DNA from: UBA1672 sp050633645
GTDB lineage: Bacteria; Pseudomonadota; Alphaproteobacteria; Micavibrionales; Micavibrionaceae
DNA: 64,000 nt
NCBI GenBank assembly: GCA_050633645.1
Contig: JBOEGX010000002.1
Span: 62,001-126,000, forward strand
Direction: 5' to 3'
In this document: positions 54,744 to 63,747 of the stretch, piece by piece
Layout: every line of letters begins with the position of its first letter
Numbering within the stretch: the first letter of the stretch is position 1
Translations under genes and position numbers: made by a program
The notes under the pieces: model-generated
The model's input: only the letters and a program-made list of their open reading frames with translations
Databases searched by the model: none
What the model was told of the DNA's origin: nothing

Positions 54744-55955
54744 TCAAGCATTATCTTCCGCAACCGCGTCACGCAAATCCTGCATAATTTCGGGCAAGGC
54801 ATAGGCCACGCGGTTCCAACGCGGAATAAACGGGCGGTCTTCCATTTGTGCCATGAATTTATCGCCCGCCTCCATGATGTTATTCGCGAATAACTCAATC
54901 GTTTTTTCCTCACGATGCACATCATATTCAAGGCCGTTCATCATGGCATCATTCTTATACATTTCAACCATATCAAGGGCTTGGCGAAAATATGTTGCCT
55001 TAATCGTGCGGATTTTCGCATTCGAAAATGTATGCCCCGACACCGCAAGCTTTCGCAGGATTGAGGTCGTGATATCAATGCTCATCTTTGATAAGCCCGC
55101 ATCCTTATTTTCCGATGAAACAGGTTGATGTTTATGATCATAGGCATCCGATATATCCACCTGACAAATCGCGCGGGTGGAATAATTCTTGCGAATTTCG
55201 GATAATATCCCGATCTCTAACCCCCAATCAGCAGGAATACGCAAATCGGGCAAAACATCGATATTCATCGCAAACTCCCCCGCGAGCGGATAACGAAACC
55301 CGTTCAAATAATTCAAATACGGATCAAACCCGCACACACGGCGCAAAGCATGGATAAGCGGCGTAACAAGCAAGCGCGTCACCCGCCCGTTCATTTTTCC
55401 ATCTGCAATACGCGGATAATACCCCTTGGCAAAAACATAACTGAAATTCGGATTGGCCACCGGATACATGAGCCGCGCAAGCATCCCGCGATCATAGGTC
55501 AACACATCGCAATCATGTAATCCAACAACCTTGGTTTTAAGCGCCGCCTGAACATATCCAAAACAATACCAAACGTTTTTACCTTTCCCCGGCGCATCAG
55601 GAGCAATGCCCTTTTTCGCAAGTTTTTTATGAATAGCGCGCATTTTAGGCCCATCATTCCAAAGAATTTTATGATTTTGTGGCAAGACAGAGAAGAATTC
55701 TTTGGCGTATTTAAATTGCTCCTCACTCGCCTGATCAAGACCAATCACGATATTATCAAGATAGGGAACCTCTTTAAGCTGATCAACAATGTCCTTAAGC
55801 GCCGGGCCTTCAAGCTCTGAAAACAAAGACGGTAAAACCAAAGTCATTGGCCGTATCTTTGAAAACTCAAGCAAATCCGCCTCTAGCGATTCAATCGAGC
55901 GCTCCGATAATTTATGTAATGTTGCAATGACACCGTTCTGATGAAAATCAGCCAA
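54744..55955 (-). CDS. gpgS: Glucosyl-3-phosphoglycerate synthase (GpgS-like, GT81)
   Basis: This glycosyltransferase transfers glucose from an NDP-glucose to 3-phosphoglycerate, giving glucosyl-3-phosphoglycerate. The 403-residue protein has a GT-A fold: nucleotide-binding start, HDCD (148-150 DCD, metal-binding aspartates), then the GpgS-type KMNGRVTRLLVTPLIHALRR (about 187-206) and YPLAGEFAMN (about 226-235) segments. Mannosylglycerate synthases share the fold but differ in these segments. The gene is 8 nt from the convergent GH13_18 stop and is preceded by the MPGP-family phosphatase gene on the same strand, 51 nt away. GT family number is from memory of the family. Confidence 0.85.
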   Translation of the reverse strand: MADFHQNGVIATLHKLSERSIESLEADLLEFSKIRPMTLVLPSLFSELEGPALKDIVDQLKEVPYLDNIVIGLDQASEEQFKYAKEFFSVLPQNHKILWNDGPKMRAIHKKLAKKGIAPDAPGKGKNVWYCFGYVQAALKTKVVGLHDCDVLTYDRGMLARLMYPVANPNFSYVFAKGYYPRIADGKMNGRVTRLLVTPLIHALRRVCGFDPYLNYLNGFRYPLAGEFAMNIDVLPDLRIPADWGLEIGILSEIRKNYSTRAICQVDISDAYDHKHQPVSSENKDAGLSKMSIDITTSILRKLAVSGHTFSNAKIRTIKATYFRQALDMVEMYKNDAMMNGLEYDVHREEKTIELFANNIMEAGDKFMAQMEDRPFIPRWNRVAYALPEIMQDLRDAVAEDNA

Positions 55956-56006
55956 GTCTTATCCCTCCTGTTTTATCATTTTATTTTTATTGCGTTGCAG
56001 TATAAA

Positions 56007-56816
56007 TTAACGACTCAAACCCAATTCGTCCAGTAAAGAATGAACGCTATCACTCCACCCCTTCGGTCCTGCATATCGCGCGTTTATAATCGTGCCTTTT
56101 GGATGCTCAACTTCAAACACTGCGCCTTTATCATTGGGTATTTTAACACCATAAGTTGCCGTGCCAATCATATCCGCATCATTTGGCCCATCACCCAACG
56201 CAATCGATATAATTTGCTTATCAGGCGAAGCCACCTGAAATTTTTCAATAAGCAAAGAAAGCGCCCGATCTTTACCACCATCACTCATAAGGTGATAAAA
56301 ACGTCCGCCTTGTGTAATTTTATATCCCTTTAGTGCCAAAAGATCATGCATATCCGCAAGCTCTGCCGCACTCCCCGACCATAAAAACGGTTCACTCGCC
56401 TGACGGTTATAGGCATCACGCGCACGATCCTGCGGCAAGCCTGTCGCCTCAATCACCCCATCAAGCCCCATATCGAAAAAGCCATTAAAGTGACAACGCA
56501 AAGGTGAAGGCAAACCCTCCACCTCTGCCCTTATCTCCGCATAAGAATGACCAGGCACAAGATACTCCGCCGCTCCGAAATACCCTTCGGGTAAGTCAAT
56601 GACCATGCCATTCTCACCAACTTTCGGGACATTTGCGAATAACGCATCATAGCCTTTAATTTCGGCCAAAGTTTTACTGGTAACGGGAAGAACAGGAATA
56701 TCATTGTTCTGTAATCGATCCAACGCACTCTGCGCCGCCGCATAAGAATAATCTGAATGATCAAGCAAACTGCCATCCAGATCAGTAAACACAATAATTT
56801 TTTTAATCCCTGACAT
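56007..56816 (-). CDS. Glucosyl/mannosyl-3-phosphoglycerate phosphatase (MPGP family, HAD)
   Basis: This HAD IIB phosphatase is 269 residues long: nucleophile D12 and D14 (VFTDLDGSLLD), threonine in VTSKTLAEI, lysine in the later region and acidic motif ALGDGPNDADM. The sequence resembles MpgP/YedP, which removes the phosphate from mannosyl- or glucosyl-3-phosphoglycerate. Since the partner here is GpgS-like, glucosyl-3-phosphoglycerate is the likely substrate, giving glucosylglycerate. It is the first gene of the synthesis pair. It is divergent from greB (61 nt between starts). Confidence 0.88.
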   Translation of the reverse strand: MSGIKKIIVFTDLDGSLLDHSDYSYAAAQSALDRLQNNDIPVLPVTSKTLAEIKGYDALFANVPKVGENGMVIDLPEGYFGAAEYLVPGHSYAEIRAEVEGLPSPLRCHFNGFFDMGLDGVIEATGLPQDRARDAYNRQASEPFLWSGSAAELADMHDLLALKGYKITQGGRFYHLMSDGGKDRALSLLIEKFQVASPDKQIISIALGDGPNDADMIGTATYGVKIPNDKGAVFEVEHPKGTIINARYAGPKGWSDSVHSLLDELGLSR

Positions 56817-56877
56817 ATCGGCACTGTAAAGAAACCCATTGGCAAAATCAAAACCTTAGAGTAATAATTTAAACGCC

Positions 56878-57369
56878 ATGACCGAAACAATCCATTACAT
56901 GACGCCCGAAGGGCACAAAACCCTCTCCGATGAATTATATTGGCTGCTCCATGATGAACGACCACGTATTGTTGAGATTGTCTCATGGGCGGCGGGAAAT
57001 GGTGATCGCTCGGAAAATGGTGATTATATTTACAACAAAAAACGCCTACGTGAAATTGATCGCCGCGTGCGCTACCTCACCAAAAAGCTTGATGATGTCC
57101 GCGTTGTTGACCCAAAAGACCAACAAAACCTGGATCGCGTTTTTTTTGGTGCCACCGTGACATACGCCAGAAAAGATGACACAGAAATCACTGTAAAATT
57201 AGTTGGTGTTGACGAGGCTGATTTTGATCAAGGTAAAATAAACTGGCTCTCTCCAGTCGGAAAAGCCCTTATAAAAACACAAGAAGGAGACACAGCAAAA
57301 GTTCGCATTGATGATAAAATAGAAGAAATCGAGGTCTTAGAAATCAGGTATATTTTAGAAAAAATCTAA
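56878..57369 (+). CDS. greB: Transcription elongation factor GreB
   Basis: GreB rescues backtracked RNA polymerase by stimulating transcript cleavage. The 163-residue protein has the N-terminal coiled coil with GDRSENGDYIYNKKRLREIDRRVRYL (about 42-67) and the acidic tip DRSENGDY, and the FKBP-like C-terminal domain (VFFGATVTYA, SPVGKALI). The KKRLREIDRR basic patch and the length separate GreB from GreA. The stop overlaps the convergent kinase gene by 4 nt. Confidence 0.95.
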   Translation: MTETIHYMTPEGHKTLSDELYWLLHDERPRIVEIVSWAAGNGDRSENGDYIYNKKRLREIDRRVRYLTKKLDDVRVVDPKDQQNLDRVFFGATVTYARKDDTEITVKLVGVDEADFDQGKINWLSPVGKALIKTQEGDTAKVRIDDKIEEIEVLEIRYILEKI

Positions 57370-59693
57370 GACGATGCCTTACTTTCATCAATCCACTCCT
57401 CCAGAGTGCGCGCAATATCAGTCTCTTTAAACGGCTTGTTGATATAATCATTCATACCAAAGCTTAAACATTTTTCTCGATCACCAATCATCGCATCGGC
57501 AGTAATCGCAACAATGGGAACATTCTTACGCCCCTGCTCTTTCTCAAATTTACGAATTTCTTCCGTTGCCTCAAAGCCGTCCATTTCTGGCATCTGACAA
57601 TCCATGAATATAGCATCATATTCTTTTATTTTAACCGCTTCAAAAGCCTCAAGCCCGTTTGTGGCGGTATCAACCTCCAATCCAAATTTACTCAATACTT
57701 TCCGAATTAAAATCATATTCAGCTTAATATCATCTACGGCTAAAACTTGAGTATTTTTATACTGCGTATAAACAAGCTTTTGTGAACCACGCTCATCATT
57801 AACCACAGAAAGAGTGTTGTGACGCGTCGCAAGCGGTGCATCATATATTTTCTTGCCCCGATTATCTGTTGCCATTTTCAACGCACCAAGAATATGATCG
57901 GCCAAAAATGGCTTCTTTAAAAACCCATCAAGACCAACTTCTTTAAGATTTTCCTCTGACTCCCCGCTCAACGCACCCGTAATTAATATAAGGGCGGTCT
58001 GATCGTATTCTTTTTTCTTCCGCACCTTCCTTGTAAATTCCAAGCCATCCATTCCACCTAAAGAATAATCAATAAATACTGCATTATATTCATTGGGCGA
58101 TTTTTTAAGGATATCCAGCGCCTCTTCCGCACTTTCAGCCTTACCCCACGCAATATCAACACCATCTAAAATATCTGCCAATAAATTTTGTGTTAAATCG
58201 TAATCATCAATAATAAGAACTTTCGTACCCTCAACAAAGCCCTTACGCTCGGCGGGCTTTTCCTTGCCTTCTACATATTGAAGTATGACATTAAAAATAA
58301 ATTTAGAGCCAACACCTTCTTCACTCTCAACATCAATCTCTCCGCCCATAATTTCAATTAACTGAGAGACAATAGCCAAACCAAGACCCGTGCCACCAAA
58401 TTTTCTGGTTGTTGACTCTTCTGCCTGACTGAATTTTTCAAAAATTTGTTTGTGCTTATCTTTTGCAACCCCAATACCTGTATCTTCAACAAAGCAAGAC
58501 AAAGTCATCCCGTTTTTTGTATCCACCCCACGACGAACTCCAACCCGAATATGACCACTACCCGTAAATTTAAGAGCATTACTAATAAGATTCGCAAAAA
58601 TTTGTTTTAAACGAACAGGGTCACCCATAATTTTAGTCGGCAAATTCATATCCGCATCAATGATAAGCTCTATCTCTTTTTCTCGCGCCTGATAAGCATA
58701 AAGATTAGTAACCTCTTGAATAACCTCAACTAAATTAAATTCAGCTTTTTCAAGAACAAGCTTTCCTGCCTCAATTTTAGAAATATCAATAATATCATTG
58801 ATAATACTTAATAAATTATCACCTGACATCTTAATGGCACTGGTCCATTCTTTTTGCTCATGATCCAATTTCGTATCCAAAAGCAGATTAGACATCCCCA
58901 AAATAGCATTCATCGGCGTTCTAATTTCATGTGACATATTCGCCAAAAAGTCGCTTTTTGCTCGGCTAGACGCCTCCGCAAGGTCTTTTGCAATCTCTAA
59001 TTCTTGATTTCTGACCTGAAGATTATTCTGCTGCTGAATAATAGAATTTTGCATACTAGAAAAATTCTTAGTCAACGCGCCCATTTCATCATTCGTAATA
59101 CGCGGTAAGAAAACGGGCAATGATAAATTGGAATCCTGTTGGTTATCAGTAAAATTAGTCGCCGCCAAGGCAAGAGCTTTAGCTGGTTTTATCACAAAAA
59201 ACTGAATAACAAGACCCGCAATCATCGCAAATAAAATCAGAACAAAACAAATCACAAGCATTAAGTTTTGTGCGTGCTTTAATGTTGCAACCTCTGTTTC
59301 TGTAAAGTCATACACCAACGATAATGAACCAATACGATCACCAAAGGCATCAATATCTTGCTTGACCTCTCTCATATACAATACATCGGTATAAACAACT
59401 TCTTGATCAGGATAAAGCATGTCACCGTTTTCATCATATAAAACCAAAGACAGCCATGACGGGTTCTTCAACAAGATAAGATCCAACCGCTGCCTTACGG
59501 TTTCTAAATCACCGTCAAGAAAATCAGGTGTAATTTGATCCTCTACAATCTCCAACATTGATTGCAAAACATTCAATGGTTCTTGCAAAGAATCTTCCAT
59601 GGATTTAGGTATAAATACAAACTGAAAATAACCAATAATGGCTACAACCAAAACCATTAAAGGAACAAATATTTTTACCTGAATTGAAAACAT
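57366..59693 (-). CDS. Hybrid histidine kinase with HAMP and two receiver domains
   Basis: This inner-membrane sensor has: TM1 about 7-28, a periplasmic sensor region of about 115 residues (30-142), TM2 143-167, a HAMP region, a HisKA domain with SHEIRTPMN (H255), HATPase (about 360-480: NLISNALKF, DTGIGV, GGTGLGLAI), receiver 1 (about 500-615, FIDYSLGGMDG) and receiver 2 (about 645-770, FMDCQMPEMDG, NKPF). The length is 775. It follows the YfiR-like gene by 7 nt on the same strand, and a TonB-dependent receptor is divergent. The Hpt at 51344 could be its relay partner. Confidence 0.93.
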   Translation of the reverse strand: MFSIQVKIFVPLMVLVVAIIGYFQFVFIPKSMEDSLQEPLNVLQSMLEIVEDQITPDFLDGDLETVRQRLDLILLKNPSWLSLVLYDENGDMLYPDQEVVYTDVLYMREVKQDIDAFGDRIGSLSLVYDFTETEVATLKHAQNLMLVICFVLILFAMIAGLVIQFFVIKPAKALALAATNFTDNQQDSNLSLPVFLPRITNDEMGALTKNFSSMQNSIIQQQNNLQVRNQELEIAKDLAEASSRAKSDFLANMSHEIRTPMNAILGMSNLLLDTKLDHEQKEWTSAIKMSGDNLLSIINDIIDISKIEAGKLVLEKAEFNLVEVIQEVTNLYAYQAREKEIELIIDADMNLPTKIMGDPVRLKQIFANLISNALKFTGSGHIRVGVRRGVDTKNGMTLSCFVEDTGIGVAKDKHKQIFEKFSQAEESTTRKFGGTGLGLAIVSQLIEIMGGEIDVESEEGVGSKFIFNVILQYVEGKEKPAERKGFVEGTKVLIIDDYDLTQNLLADILDGVDIAWGKAESAEEALDILKKSPNEYNAVFIDYSLGGMDGLEFTRKVRKKKEYDQTALILITGALSGESEENLKEVGLDGFLKKPFLADHILGALKMATDNRGKKIYDAPLATRHNTLSVVNDERGSQKLVYTQYKNTQVLAVDDIKLNMILIRKVLSKFGLEVDTATNGLEAFEAVKIKEYDAIFMDCQMPEMDGFEATEEIRKFEKEQGRKNVPIVAITADAMIGDREKCLSFGMNDYINKPFKETDIARTLEEWIDESKASS

Positions 59694-59700
59694 TTAAAGA

Positions 59701-60234
59701 TTAAATAACCTTAACCATCATAAGAAAAATAGATTTGAATTTATGCCCTGAATACTCAAGGAATTCTTTATTAACAATAATTTCGACCTTACTAACGTAA
59801 GATACAAAAATAGTGCAGTACTTATTTTCAAGACAATTACGATCAACAGAAAACCCAAGAGTTTTATGTGTATTCAAATAATTACCAACATCCCCATAAA
59901 GAGACTGTGGAACCCCACGAGATACAAAAACATAATCCAAATCACCTTTATAAGATGAAAGATTAGAGGCATCTATTTTAACAACAGCAAAATCTTTGGA
60001 TTTTTGAGAAATTAAAGAGACAAAACTCTCCATTTCAGAAACAGAAGCAGCATCTGAGGCATTATAAACAACGCCAAAATTCGCACGCTCATCACTCTTG
60101 TTTTCCAAAAAGCCAATGCTACGTAATATTGTTTGGTATTCCTTAACTCTAACATCCGCCTGCGCACTTCCAACGCACGCAAATACGGAAACAGCTAAAA
60201 CTAAAAAAAATCTAAAACGCCTTAATTTGGGCAT
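59701..60234 (-). CDS. YfiR/DUF4154-like periplasmic protein
   Basis: This 177-residue protein has a signal peptide (1-26, cleavage after AQA), then YQTILRSIGFLENKSDERANFGVVYNASDAAS and later DRNCLENKYCTIFVSY, resembling DUF4154 (YfiR), a periplasmic family often encoded next to membrane sensors whose activity it controls. Two cysteines near the C-terminal half are spaced C-x6-C. The start is ATG at 60234 with GAAGG 8 nt upstream; the frame extends to 60276 but lacks support. The kinase follows 7 nt downstream, so the protein probably modulates that kinase or passes on a signal from the TonB receptor. Confidence 0.8.
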   Translation of the reverse strand: MPKLRRFRFFLVLAVSVFACVGSAQADVRVKEYQTILRSIGFLENKSDERANFGVVYNASDAASVSEMESFVSLISQKSKDFAVVKIDASNLSSYKGDLDYVFVSRGVPQSLYGDVGNYLNTHKTLGFSVDRNCLENKYCTIFVSYVSKVEIIVNKEFLEYSGHKFKSIFLMMVKVI

Positions 60235-60448
60235 GAACAATACCTTCAATATAACTCCGATCAAATCGGCCAACAAAATTCTAAAACAAATCTATCAAAT
60301 AGTTAGAAAAAATAATAGAGCAATGTCGATCAAAGCCAAAATGTTTACGCATGTGTGCATTTATACAAATTCATACTTATAAATTGAAACAAACGCAAAG
60401 TTTGATAATATGTTTCACGTATAGTAATTGAACTGGCTGGAAAAACCG

Positions 60449-62437
60449 ATGGTAGTGACAAGAAAATTCAAAAAGAACATACTTATAAGCAGCACAGCGC
60501 TTACTGCATTCCTATCATACGTCCCGACAGCGTCTTCACAAACCATCGATTACGGCTCTCTAGAGGCACTCTTTGGTGAAGCTGTGACAACCAGCGCAAC
60601 AGGACAGCCCCAAAGATCATCCGAAGTTCCCCTGACAATGGAAATACTAACCGCCGAGGACATTAGAAAATCAGGCGCAAAAGATATTCCCGATGCGATT
60701 CGTAATGTTCCTGGCGTAAGTGTCTGGCGTTTTGCTCGCGACCAAGCCGAAGTATCCATTAGAGGCTATAACCAACCATATTCCCCTAAGCTGCTTGTTC
60801 TTGTAAACGGAAAACAAGTCTACATGGATGATTTTGGCTACACTGTGTGGGAAACCCTTCCCGTGCAAATGTCCGAAATACGACAAATAGAAATCGTAAA
60901 AGGCCCAAATACCGCACTATTTGGCTTTAACGCATTGGCTGGTGTGATCAATATCATTACCTATAACCCTTTATATGATGATGTATCAAACGCAGGTGTA
61001 ACCGTTGGGAATGATAACTATCGTTCCGCAAGTGGCGCACACACCATGAAAGTCAGCGATAAGCTACATATGCGCTTATCTGGTGGTGCTGCACGATCAA
61101 AGGAATTCAAAAACACCACATCCGTATTTTCTGAGCCTCAAAAAGGAAAAGTGAATCTAGACTCCATTTTCAAAATCAATGATAAACAACATGTAAGATT
61201 TGAAGCATCCAGAGCATTTAACGATAGAAACGAATACACACCGACCTTCGCAACATATCATTCTCAATATGCTATCACATCTGCAAAGGCAACTTACGCT
61301 TCAGATTCGTCGATTGGGTTTTTAAACGCCACAGTCTACAGAAATCATATGGACAAAAACATTACCACAACAACATCAGGTATTGTTACGGTTCGAAATA
61401 CACTTACCGTCGCCCAAATTGAAGATACTTTCTCCATAGGCACCGACCATCGCTTCAGAATACAAGGCGAGTTCAGGGACACTGTCGTAAAAAGTGATGA
61501 ATATTGGGGCGCAGACGCAAAGCTCGGCTTTAACACATACGCCATGAGCGGAATGTGGAACTGGAAAATCAACCCGAAACTGGAATTCACAAATGCTCTT
61601 AGAGGTGAACATCTACGCCTTAAACGTTCTGGCCTAGAAACTGGTGGCTTATATAACAAAAATGGGTTCTTTGATAAAAGGCTGACCGAGTTCAGTTATA
61701 ATTCCAGCCTTGTTTGGAATCCAGACCATCAAAACACCTTACGCCTTATGACATCCAGAGGGATTCAACCACCCGCATTGGTGGATTTCGGATTTTATCT
61801 ACCCTTACCTGCATTTGGAATTCTCTACACAGGGAATCCAAATCAAACATCAACAATTTTAACCAGTTATGAGATTGGCTATGAACGCCAGATAGAAAAA
61901 ATTAATGGTAAGGCCTTTGCCAATCTATTTTTCCAACAAACACAAGACATTAAATATTTGGGAGCAACCCAAACAGGAACAACCCTTCATGGTAACAACA
62001 TCGGCCATAGTAAAACTTACGGCATAGAGCTCGGCGCCAGAGGAAAAATCGGAACAAACTGGAACTGGGATGCCAGTTATCTATACCAAGATGTAGATGA
62101 TAACCTCGATTTTGGCGAAAGCACAGACTATGACGGCGAAGAATGGACACCACAAAACACTATAAAGGCGCATATAGGCTATGAAAAAGACAACTGGGAA
62201 GCCGATTTATACGGCGTTTATGTATCATCATATAAAATGAATGAACCTGTAACATTCAGTACAGCTGATACACTATCTGGTGATGCGATTAGTGTAAGCG
62301 CCAATTTAGGGTATAATTTTGACAATGGATTAAAGCTATCTATATCTGGTCAAGAATTAGGACACCAAGCCACCCAACAAACATCAGGGCTGAAGGCGGA
62401 ACGACGCGTCTTTTTATCGGTATCCAAAGACTTTTAA
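60449..62437 (+). CDS. TonB-dependent outer-membrane receptor
   Basis: The 662-residue protein has a signal peptide (about 1-31, TASSQ), plug domain (about 50-165: SGAKDIPDAIRNVPGVSV, RGYNQ, VLVNGKQVY, VKGPNTALFGFNALAGVINIIT) and a 22-strand barrel ending in VSKDF with the terminal phenylalanine. The N-terminus lacks a signalling STN domain. The substrate is unknown; the motif YGSLEALFGEAVTTSATG before the plug is of a type found in receptors encoded beside YfiR-like proteins and kinases. The start is ATG 60449, 7 nt after GGA; TTG at 60428 is less likely. The stop overlaps icd by 4 nt. Confidence 0.92.
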   Translation: MVVTRKFKKNILISSTALTAFLSYVPTASSQTIDYGSLEALFGEAVTTSATGQPQRSSEVPLTMEILTAEDIRKSGAKDIPDAIRNVPGVSVWRFARDQAEVSIRGYNQPYSPKLLVLVNGKQVYMDDFGYTVWETLPVQMSEIRQIEIVKGPNTALFGFNALAGVINIITYNPLYDDVSNAGVTVGNDNYRSASGAHTMKVSDKLHMRLSGGAARSKEFKNTTSVFSEPQKGKVNLDSIFKINDKQHVRFEASRAFNDRNEYTPTFATYHSQYAITSAKATYASDSSIGFLNATVYRNHMDKNITTTTSGIVTVRNTLTVAQIEDTFSIGTDHRFRIQGEFRDTVVKSDEYWGADAKLGFNTYAMSGMWNWKINPKLEFTNALRGEHLRLKRSGLETGGLYNKNGFFDKRLTEFSYNSSLVWNPDHQNTLRLMTSRGIQPPALVDFGFYLPLPAFGILYTGNPNQTSTILTSYEIGYERQIEKINGKAFANLFFQQTQDIKYLGATQTGTTLHGNNIGHSKTYGIELGARGKIGTNWNWDASYLYQDVDDNLDFGESTDYDGEEWTPQNTIKAHIGYEKDNWEADLYGVYVSSYKMNEPVTFSTADTLSGDAISVSANLGYNFDNGLKLSISGQELGHQATQQTSGLKAERRVFLSVSKDF

Positions 62438-63654
62438 ACCGCCCCCATCGCCGTATCAAGATTATCACGCACCTTATCGAGAAAGTCTTGAGTTGTTAAA
62501 AACTGTGCATCCTTACCAATCAGGAGCGCGAGGTCTTTGGTCATATGCCCCGCCTCCACGGTTTCAATACATACGCGCTCCAACGTTTCAGCAAACCCCA
62601 CAAGCGCATCATTACCATCGAATGTGCCGCGATATTTCAGACCGCTTGTCCATGCAAAAATCGATGCAATCGGGTTGGTCGATGTCGGCTTACCCTGTTG
62701 ATGCAGGCGGTAATGGCGTGTGACCGTGCCATGCGCCGCCTCTGCCTCCACCGTTTTTCCATCAGGTGTAAGCAGTACAGAAGTCATCAGGCCAAGTGAT
62801 CCAAACCCCTGCGCGACAATATCGCTTTGCACATCACCATCATAATTCTTACACGCCCAGACAAAACCACCATTGGATTTTATGGCTTGTGCCACCATAT
62901 CATCAATCAAGCGGTGCTCATAAAACAGCCCTGCCGCGTCAAATTTCGCCTTAAATTCCTCATCGAAAATACGTTGAAAAATCTCGATAAAGCGCCCGTC
63001 ATATTGCTTGAGGATCGTGTTTTTCGTGGACATATAAACAGGGTAATTCTGCAATAAACCATAATTAAAGCTGGAACGGGCAAAGCCCTCAATGCTCTCA
63101 TCCAGATTATACATGCCCATGGCCACGCCTGCGCTTGGGAAGTCAAAGATCTCCCACTCTTGAGGATCTCCCCCATCCTTGGGTGTGAACACCATTTTCA
63201 GTGTGCCCGCCTCTTGAATTTTCATATCCGTGGCCTTGTACTGATCACCAAAAGCATGGCGGCCAACAATAATCGGGTTTTCCCAACCAGGAACATAGCG
63301 CGGCACGTTAGAGCACGTGATCGGCGCGCGAAAAATCGTCCCGCCCAAAATATTACGAATTGTCCCGTTCGGGGATTTCCACATCTTTTTAAGGCCAAAT
63401 TCCTTTACTCGTGCTTCATCGGGCGTAATGGTCGCACATTTCACACCCACACCATATTTCTGTATGGCATGCGCGGCGTCAATCGTGATTTGATCATCCG
63501 TAGCATCGCGGCTCGTGACCGATAAATCGTAATATTTCAGGTCAATATCCAGATAAGGAAGGATCAGGCTTTTCTTGATAAAATCCCAGATAATGCGGGT
63601 CATTTCATCCCCGTCAATCTCAACAAGGGGAGTATCAACTTTGATTTTAGCCAT
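62434..63654 (-). CDS. icd: NADP-dependent isocitrate dehydrogenase (dimeric, eukaryotic-like class)
   Basis: This TCA-cycle enzyme converts isocitrate to 2-oxoglutarate. The 406-residue protein shows VEIDGDEMTRIIWDFIK at the N-terminus, KSPNGTIRNILGGTIFR (substrate loop), WACKNYDGDVQSDIVAQGFGSLGLM (metal aspartates) and EAAHGTVTRHYR (NADP binding). These mark the type II homodimeric class found in alphaproteobacteria and mitochondria, not the E. coli class. It is monocistronic and convergent with the receptor gene, with a 4-nt overlap. Confidence 0.97.
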   Translation of the reverse strand: MAKIKVDTPLVEIDGDEMTRIIWDFIKKSLILPYLDIDLKYYDLSVTSRDATDDQITIDAAHAIQKYGVGVKCATITPDEARVKEFGLKKMWKSPNGTIRNILGGTIFRAPITCSNVPRYVPGWENPIIVGRHAFGDQYKATDMKIQEAGTLKMVFTPKDGGDPQEWEIFDFPSAGVAMGMYNLDESIEGFARSSFNYGLLQNYPVYMSTKNTILKQYDGRFIEIFQRIFDEEFKAKFDAAGLFYEHRLIDDMVAQAIKSNGGFVWACKNYDGDVQSDIVAQGFGSLGLMTSVLLTPDGKTVEAEAAHGTVTRHYRLHQQGKPTSTNPIASIFAWTSGLKYRGTFDGNDALVGFAETLERVCIETVEAGHMTKDLALLIGKDAQFLTTQDFLDKVRDNLDTAMGAV

Positions 63655-63747
63655 AGCGCGAATCCTTTCATATATAAATACAAAAGAAGGCTAGCATAGC
63701 TTTCATCAAAATGTCACTACGATCACAATTAAAGAATAAAATAGATT

